Below the pieces are notes generated by a model that saw only the letters and a list, made by a program, of their open reading frames with translations, was not told where the DNA came from and did no database searches. The position numbers and the translations under genes were made by a program. A stretch of DNA of 8,620 nucleotides, from assembly GCA_021798655.1 (NCBI GenBank), contig JAJZFE010000211.1, forward strand, positions 1-8,620. Reading direction: 5' to 3'. Source of the stretch: Acidobacteriota bacterium (GTDB lineage: Bacteria > Acidobacteriota > Terriglobia > Terriglobales > Acidobacteriaceae). This document shows, piece after piece, positions 5,749-8,620 of this stretch; within the stretch, counting starts at the first letter, position 1; each line of letters opens with the position of its first letter.

Positions 5749-5754
5749 AGTGTA
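5749..5754 (-). promoter_or_regulatory. -10-like TACACT just upstream of rlmB (leaderless start candidate)
   Basis: Leftward TACACT is followed by six bases (CAAAGC) and the rlmB ATG, the same geometry as at ribH. There is no Shine-Dalgarno and no good -35 at 16-18 nt. It lies in the 148-nt divergent region shared with the sigma-factor gene. Confidence 0.48.
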
Positions 5755-5833
5755 ATCGGGGAGCAGATTGGCGGGAGCAGGGGCGGTCAGGACAAAGGGT
5801 GGAGATTCTTTCGCGGCGATGGATGCTGCGGCT

Positions 5834-5839
5834 TAGAAT
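5834..5839 (+). promoter_or_regulatory. -10-like TAGAAT upstream of the sigma-factor operon
   Basis: TAGAAT lies 51 nt before the GTG start of the sigma-factor gene, giving a leader of about 45 nt. No convincing -35 is seen at 16-18 nt spacing. I looked for an autoregulatory ECF-type pair (GGAAC with GTC 16-17 nt later) and did not find one. Confidence 0.28.
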
Positions 5840-5890
5840 AAAGCTTGGAATCATCGAGTCTTTTCCAGCGAGAGTGGCGTCCATAAGAGG

Positions 5891-6544
5891 GTGAGAACTC
5901 CGATAACACTGACAGCCGAGGCAGCCAGACAGGTGGAGCGTGAAAACGCTGCCATCGCGCGCGGACTGAAGCAGCATGATCCGGAGTTGCTGGACCAGTT
6001 GATCGAGACCTATCAGCATCGGCTGATGCGGTACCTGATGTTCCTGACGAGCAGGCGCGAGGTGGCCGAGGACCTGTTTCAGGAGGTCTGGATCCGGGTG
6101 CTGCGGAATGGCTCGCAGTACAACGGGAAGGCGCGATTCGATACGTGGATCTTTACGATTGCGCGGAACCTGGTGATCGACCTGTCGCGGAAGCGGACGA
6201 TGTCGTCGCTGGATGAGATGCGCGAGGGCGGCGAGGACGAACGGCCGTTCGAGATTGTGCAGGAGGGCCCGAGCCCGCTGGAGCAGTTTGAGGGGCGCGA
6301 GAATGCGTCAGAGGTGGCGACCGTGCTGCAGAAACTGGAGCCGGCGTACCGCGAGGTGCTGACGCTGCGGTTCCACGAGGAGATGTCGCTGGATGAGATT
6401 GCGACGGTGACGCGGGCGCCGCTGTCGACGGTGAAGTCGCGGCTGTATCGTGGGCTGGCAGCGCTGAAGCCGGAGATTTTGAAGCTGCGTTCCGGGGGCC
6501 GCGGACGTGGTACTGTACTCGACAAGGTGGAGGTGAGGCCATGA
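5891..6544 (+). CDS. ECF-type RNA polymerase sigma factor (sigma-70 family)
   Basis: A 217-residue sigma factor with only regions 2 and 4, the layout of extracytoplasmic-function sigmas. Region 2 (about 33-102) shows 'EVAEDLFQEVWIRVL' (57-71) for core polymerase binding and 'FDTWIFTIARNLVIDLSRKR' (83-102) for -10 recognition and melting. Region 4 (about 146-195) shows 'LEPAYREVLTLRF' and the helix-turn-helix 'SLDEIATVTRAPLSTVKSRL'. A linker of about 44 residues, rich in Glu, joins them. GTG 5891 is the only usable start before the in-frame TAG at 5834; the AAGAGG directly before it is too close to be an ideal ribosome site, so the start is less certain than the gene. The stop overlaps the next start (ATGA). 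There is no HxxxCxxC anti-sigma next door, so control may come from the two co-translated membrane proteins. Confidence 0.93.
   Translation: MRTPITLTAEAARQVERENAAIARGLKQHDPELLDQLIETYQHRLMRYLMFLTSRREVAEDLFQEVWIRVLRNGSQYNGKARFDTWIFTIARNLVIDLSRKRTMSSLDEMREGGEDERPFEIVQEGPSPLEQFEGRENASEVATVLQKLEPAYREVLTLRFHEEMSLDEIATVTRAPLSTVKSRLYRGLAALKPEILKLRSGGRGRGTVLDKVEVRP
6529..6533 (+). promoter_or_regulatory. Strong Shine-Dalgarno for the small membrane protein
   Basis: GGAGG (part of GGAGGTGAGG) ends 7 nt before ATG 6541, inside the last codons of the sigma gene. It fixes the start and indicates efficient translation through the ATGA overlap. It contrasts with ribH and rlmB, which lack any such site. Confidence 0.75.
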
Positions 6545-6945
6545 ACTCGCTTCGTCCAAAGAACTGGGAGCACGAGGAGCAGGAGCGCGAGGTGACGCAG
6601 GCGTTTCGCGGAGCCGTGATGGCGGCCGGAGCGCGCGGCGTGGTGGTGAACAGAACGCATCGCGTGGTGCGCGAACAGGCGCTGCATTTGAGAGAGCGGA
6701 GAGAGAAGTCGCGCAGCCTGTGGGTGCCGCTGGGGATTTTTTCGTTCCTGATGCCGGCGATCTGCTATGCGATCTGGAGCGTGCTGGATGGGTATGAGCT
6801 GAACCCGATTGGGATACCGACGGCGAGCAACCAACTGATGGTGCTGCTGCTGTGGTCACTGCCGGTAACGGCGGTGGTGCTAGGGATGGTGTGGTTCAAG
6901 CGCGGACGCGGCCGCTCGGGTGGTGACAGCGAGGCGCAGCTATGA
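6541..6945 (+). CDS. Small two-helix membrane protein, possible partner of the ECF sigma factor
   Basis: A 134-residue protein of no family I recognise. Residues 1-58 are soluble and strongly charged ('WEHEEQEREV', then 'RVVREQALHLRERREKSR', 41-58, likely a basic amphipathic helix). Two membrane helices follow, at about 60-82 ('WVPLGIFSFLMPAICYAIW') and 99-119 ('LMVLLLWSLPVTAVVLGMVWF'), and a short basic tail ('KRGRGR'). The basic stretches flanking the helices put both ends in the cytoplasm by the positive-inside rule, with a short external loop. The gene overlaps the sigma gene and the next gene by 4 nt each (ATGA), so all three should be made together. A cytoplasmic helical N-terminus on a membrane anchor is what an anti-sigma could look like, but the zinc anti-sigma motif is absent and the role is inferred from position only. 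Confidence 0.85.
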   Translation: MNSLRPKNWEHEEQEREVTQAFRGAVMAAGARGVVVNRTHRVVREQALHLRERREKSRSLWVPLGIFSFLMPAICYAIWSVLDGYELNPIGIPTASNQLMVLLLWSLPVTAVVLGMVWFKRGRGRSGGDSEAQL

Positions 6946-7490
6946 AAACCGGATGGATGGGAACAGCGTCGAGTGGTACGGACGCGGCTTCGGCTGGAGA
7001 TGAAGAGCTGCGGATGATTCCGCGCTGGTCGATGGTGCTGGCGGTGGTGCTGTTCCTGGGGATGCAGTACATCTTCCACGCGGTGATGCCGCACCACAAA
7101 CAGGACATGCTGCCGCTGCGGCTGATGATGGGCTATGCGTGGGGCTCGTTGTTTGCCAGCTATGCGCTGCTGCTGGGGTATGTGAGCCGGGATGTGAAGC
7201 GGCGCGGGATGTCGGCCGGGCTGTGGATGCTGGTGTGCGTGGTGCTGCCGGGCGGCATGGGCGCGGTGGTGTACTTTCTGCTGCGGCAACCGGTGCTCTC
7301 GCGCTGCCCGAACTGCTCTACGTCGATTGCGGCGAGTTATCACTTCTGCCCGCAGTGCCAGTTCCAGATTTCGCCGGTGTGCGGGCAGTGCCATCGCGGC
7401 GTGAAGATCACCGATGCGTTCTGCACCCTGTGCGGGCATGAGCTGGCACAGGATGGAGCCCCTGCACGGCTGCACATTTATAGCGATTAG
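6942..7490 (+). CDS. Membrane protein with a C-terminal double zinc ribbon
   Basis: A 182-residue protein of unknown function. A polar N-terminus of about 28 residues precedes three predicted membrane helices (about 29-48, 62-82 and 93-114). The last 65 residues carry four CxxC pairs: C122-C125 (CPNC), C136-C139 (CPQC), C147-C150 (CGQC) and C161-C164 (CTLC). Their spacing fits two consecutive four-Cys zinc ribbons, each built from two pairs. Helix number and the basic 'RDVKRRG' loop (83-89) after helix 2 suggest a cytoplasmic ribbon domain. Its ATG overlaps the previous stop (ATGA), with GAGG 7 nt upstream. It ends the operon. Ribbons of this kind bind proteins or nucleic acids; here one could sense metal or redox state or hold the sigma factor, which is a guess from context. 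Confidence 0.87.
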   Translation: MKTGWMGTASSGTDAASAGDEELRMIPRWSMVLAVVLFLGMQYIFHAVMPHHKQDMLPLRLMMGYAWGSLFASYALLLGYVSRDVKRRGMSAGLWMLVCVVLPGGMGAVVYFLLRQPVLSRCPNCSTSIAASYHFCPQCQFQISPVCGQCHRGVKITDAFCTLCGHELAQDGAPARLHIYSD

Positions 7491-7570
7491 GGCAGAGTGT
7501 AGAGGATAGAGAGAAAGGATTGCGTCGCGGCTTCGGCTTCGTGTTTTCCTGGTTCTCTTGTGCGGACGCG

Positions 7571-7576
7571 TACACT
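7571..7576 (+). promoter_or_regulatory. -10-like TACACT ahead of the response regulator
   Basis: TACACT lies 10 nt before ATG 7587, so a transcript from about 7583 would have a leader of only a few bases (about ten if ATG 7593 is used). There is no Shine-Dalgarno. The -35 region at 17 nt (CCTGGT) is poor. The rest of the 96-nt gap after the previous stop holds an imperfect inverted repeat (AGAGA...AGGA with TCCT...TCTCT, about 7508-7559) of unknown meaning. Confidence 0.4.
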
Positions 7577-7586
7577 ATTCGCAGCC

Positions 7587-8486
7587 ATGCCTATGCCCCT
7601 TACGGCGCTGATTATCGACGATGAGCCGCTCGCACGGCAGGAGTTGCAGTACCTGCTTGATGCTGCGGGCGATGTGTCGGTGCTGGCGCAGGGAACCAAC
7701 GGCATCGAAGCCGTGGAGCTGATACGAACGCATAAGCCCGACGTGATCTTTCTGGATGTCCGGATGCCCGGGCTCGATGGCTTTGCGGTGCTCAAAAAAG
7801 TGATGGCGCTGGACCGCAGGATGAAGCTGCCGCAGGTGGTGTTCGCGACGGCGTTCGACCAGTATGCGGTGAAGGCGTTTGAGGTCAACGCCGTGGATTA
7901 CCTGCTGAAGCCGTTCGACAACAAGCGCGTGCAACGGACGCTGGAGAAGGTTCGGGAGCGCATGAGCAGCGCGGTGGAGATGGTGGCAGAGAGTCCGGGC
8001 AGCATGAATGGGGGCGCTGCCGGTGAGGCGACGGGCGGGCGGATTGCGAGCCGCGTGGCGGGCGCGGAGGCCAAGCTGGATGCGCTGCTGCGCATGGTGG
8101 AGGAACGGACGGGCGCGAGTTCGGCTGTGAGCGCGGCGGGAGCGGGGCGGTCGGGCAAGGTGGTGGTGCGGGCGCAGAGCCGGCTGCTGCTGGTCGACCA
8201 GAAGGACCTGTGCTTTGCGACGATAGAGGAGGGGCGGATTTCGGTGGTGACGAAGGCGCTCGAGGGCGACTCGAACTGCAGGACGCTGGAGGAGCTGACC
8301 GACCAACTGGACCCGGAACAGTTCTGGCGGGTGCACCGGTCGTTTGTGGTGAATATCCAGCATATTCGCGAGGTGGTGCCGTGGTTCAAGTCGAGCTACC
8401 AACTGCGCATGGATGACCGCAAGCAGACCGAGGTGCCGGTGAGCCGGTCGCAGACCAAACGACTGCGCGAGCTGTTCAACCTGTAG
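7587..8486 (+). CDS. LytTR-family response regulator
   Basis: A two-component response regulator of 299 residues. The receiver domain (about 4-115) has the acidic pair D11-D12, phosphoacceptor D57 in 'DVIFLDVRMPGLDG', switch Thr88 in 'VVFATAFD' and Lys108 in 'DYLLKPF', so it looks fully functional. A linker of about 70 residues, rich in Gly, Ala and Ser, leads to a LytTR DNA-binding domain (about 191-299) with 'RLLLVDQKDLCFATIEEGRI', 'FWRVHRSFVVNI', 'VPVSRSQTKRLRELF'. This domain is known to bind pairs of short direct repeats in promoters. I chose ATG 7587, or ATG 7593 two codons later, over GTG 7560, because either leaves the usual few residues before the first receiver strand ('LTALIIDDEP') and follows the TACACT element. 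No histidine kinase is visible in the window, and the regulator is separated from the sigma operon by 96 nt, so it is probably transcribed separately. Confidence 0.94.
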   Translation: MPMPLTALIIDDEPLARQELQYLLDAAGDVSVLAQGTNGIEAVELIRTHKPDVIFLDVRMPGLDGFAVLKKVMALDRRMKLPQVVFATAFDQYAVKAFEVNAVDYLLKPFDNKRVQRTLEKVRERMSSAVEMVAESPGSMNGGAAGEATGGRIASRVAGAEAKLDALLRMVEERTGASSAVSAAGAGRSGKVVVRAQSRLLLVDQKDLCFATIEEGRISVVTKALEGDSNCRTLEELTDQLDPEQFWRVHRSFVVNIQHIREVVPWFKSSYQLRMDDRKQTEVPVSRSQTKRLRELFNL

Positions 8487-8529
8487 CGCCGTGGCGGCGA
8501 GGTTTTCTTTTGGGGGAAGAGGGGAGACT

Positions 8530-8620
8530 ATGGCCGAGGATCATACCATTGAGACATTCGCGTTCAAGATGCTGCTCAAGAGCATCGGGGTGGTGCTGCT
8601 GACGGCGGCGCTGGCGTATC
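8530..8620 (+). CDS. Start of a membrane protein (3'-truncated)
   Basis: ATG 8530 is preceded by AAGAGG (8517-8522) with a 7-nt gap, a good ribosome site. Only 30 codons are present. The first ~18 residues are polar ('MAEDHTIETFAFKMLLKS') and then a hydrophobic stretch starts ('IGVVLLTAALAY'), so a membrane helix begins near residue 19. It follows the response-regulator stop by 43 nt in the same direction and could be co-transcribed. It might be a sensor kinase or any other membrane protein; the visible part does not decide. Confidence 0.6.
   Translation, partial: MAEDHTIETFAFKMLLKSIGVVLLTAALAY

Noticed and set aside
7529..7541. Tandem GGCTTC pair as a LytTR binding site
   Set aside because: The known sites are longer direct repeats about one helical turn or two apart; a 6-base tandem in GC-rich DNA is not enough.
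8487..8511. Terminator after the response regulator
   Set aside because: Only a 4-bp stem (GCCG/CGGC) before a TTTTCTTTT tract four bases later; too weak to claim, and the next gene follows closely.

Overview
The window looks like chromosomal DNA of a high-GC Gram-negative bacterium, most likely an acidobacterium of the Terriglobia (Granulicella, Terriglobus or Edaphobacter type). This is inferred from the style of the exported proteins, the ribH-nusB pair, the GC-rich codon use and two short intergenic repeats of the kind that read 'HPERSEG' or 'RPERS' when translated. No rRNA, tRNA, CRISPR array or transposase is visible.

Layout. (1) 2-895, + strand: the C-terminal part of a secreted, beta-rich protein of unknown function, closed by a clear rho-independent terminator. 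(2) 896-1249: a convergent intergenic region with one orphan promoter-like motif and a possible folded RNA. (3) 1250-2565, - strand: nusB and an upstream ribH, coupled by a 1-nt TGATG overlap. The lumazine synthase carries an extra N-terminal domain that looks like a VOC (glyoxalase-fold) module. (4) 2706-4766, - strand: an exported protein with the outline of an M1 (gluzincin) aminopeptidase, but its zinc motif reads HSLAH instead of HExxH. Two interspersed repeats lie upstream, and the nearer one appears to supply the Shine-Dalgarno and the GTG start. (5) 4942-5742, - strand: a complete SPOUT-class rRNA 2'-O-methyltransferase (RlmB/TrmH family). (6) 5891-7490, + strand: a tight three-gene operon with two ATGA overlaps, encoding an ECF sigma factor, a small two-helix membrane protein and a three-helix membrane protein with four CxxC pairs. 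(7) 7587-8486, + strand: a LytTR response regulator. (8) 8530 to the end: the start of a membrane protein.

How the genes fit together. The minus-strand genes are housekeeping (riboflavin synthesis, transcription antitermination, ribosome modification), apart from the likely inactive peptidase. The plus-strand half is regulatory. The sigma factor has no classical zinc-binding anti-sigma (HxxxCxxC) partner, so one or both co-translated membrane proteins may fill that role; the LytTR regulator next door may or may not belong to the same circuit.

Two features cross gene boundaries. Three genes (ribH, rlmB, the LytTR regulator) have a -10-like hexamer 6 to 10 nt before their ATG and no Shine-Dalgarno, which suggests leaderless or nearly leaderless transcripts. 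The genes inside the sigma operon instead have good Shine-Dalgarno sequences. The plus strand also changes from C-rich (about 1-1.8 kb) to G-rich (about 2.7 kb onward) regardless of gene direction.
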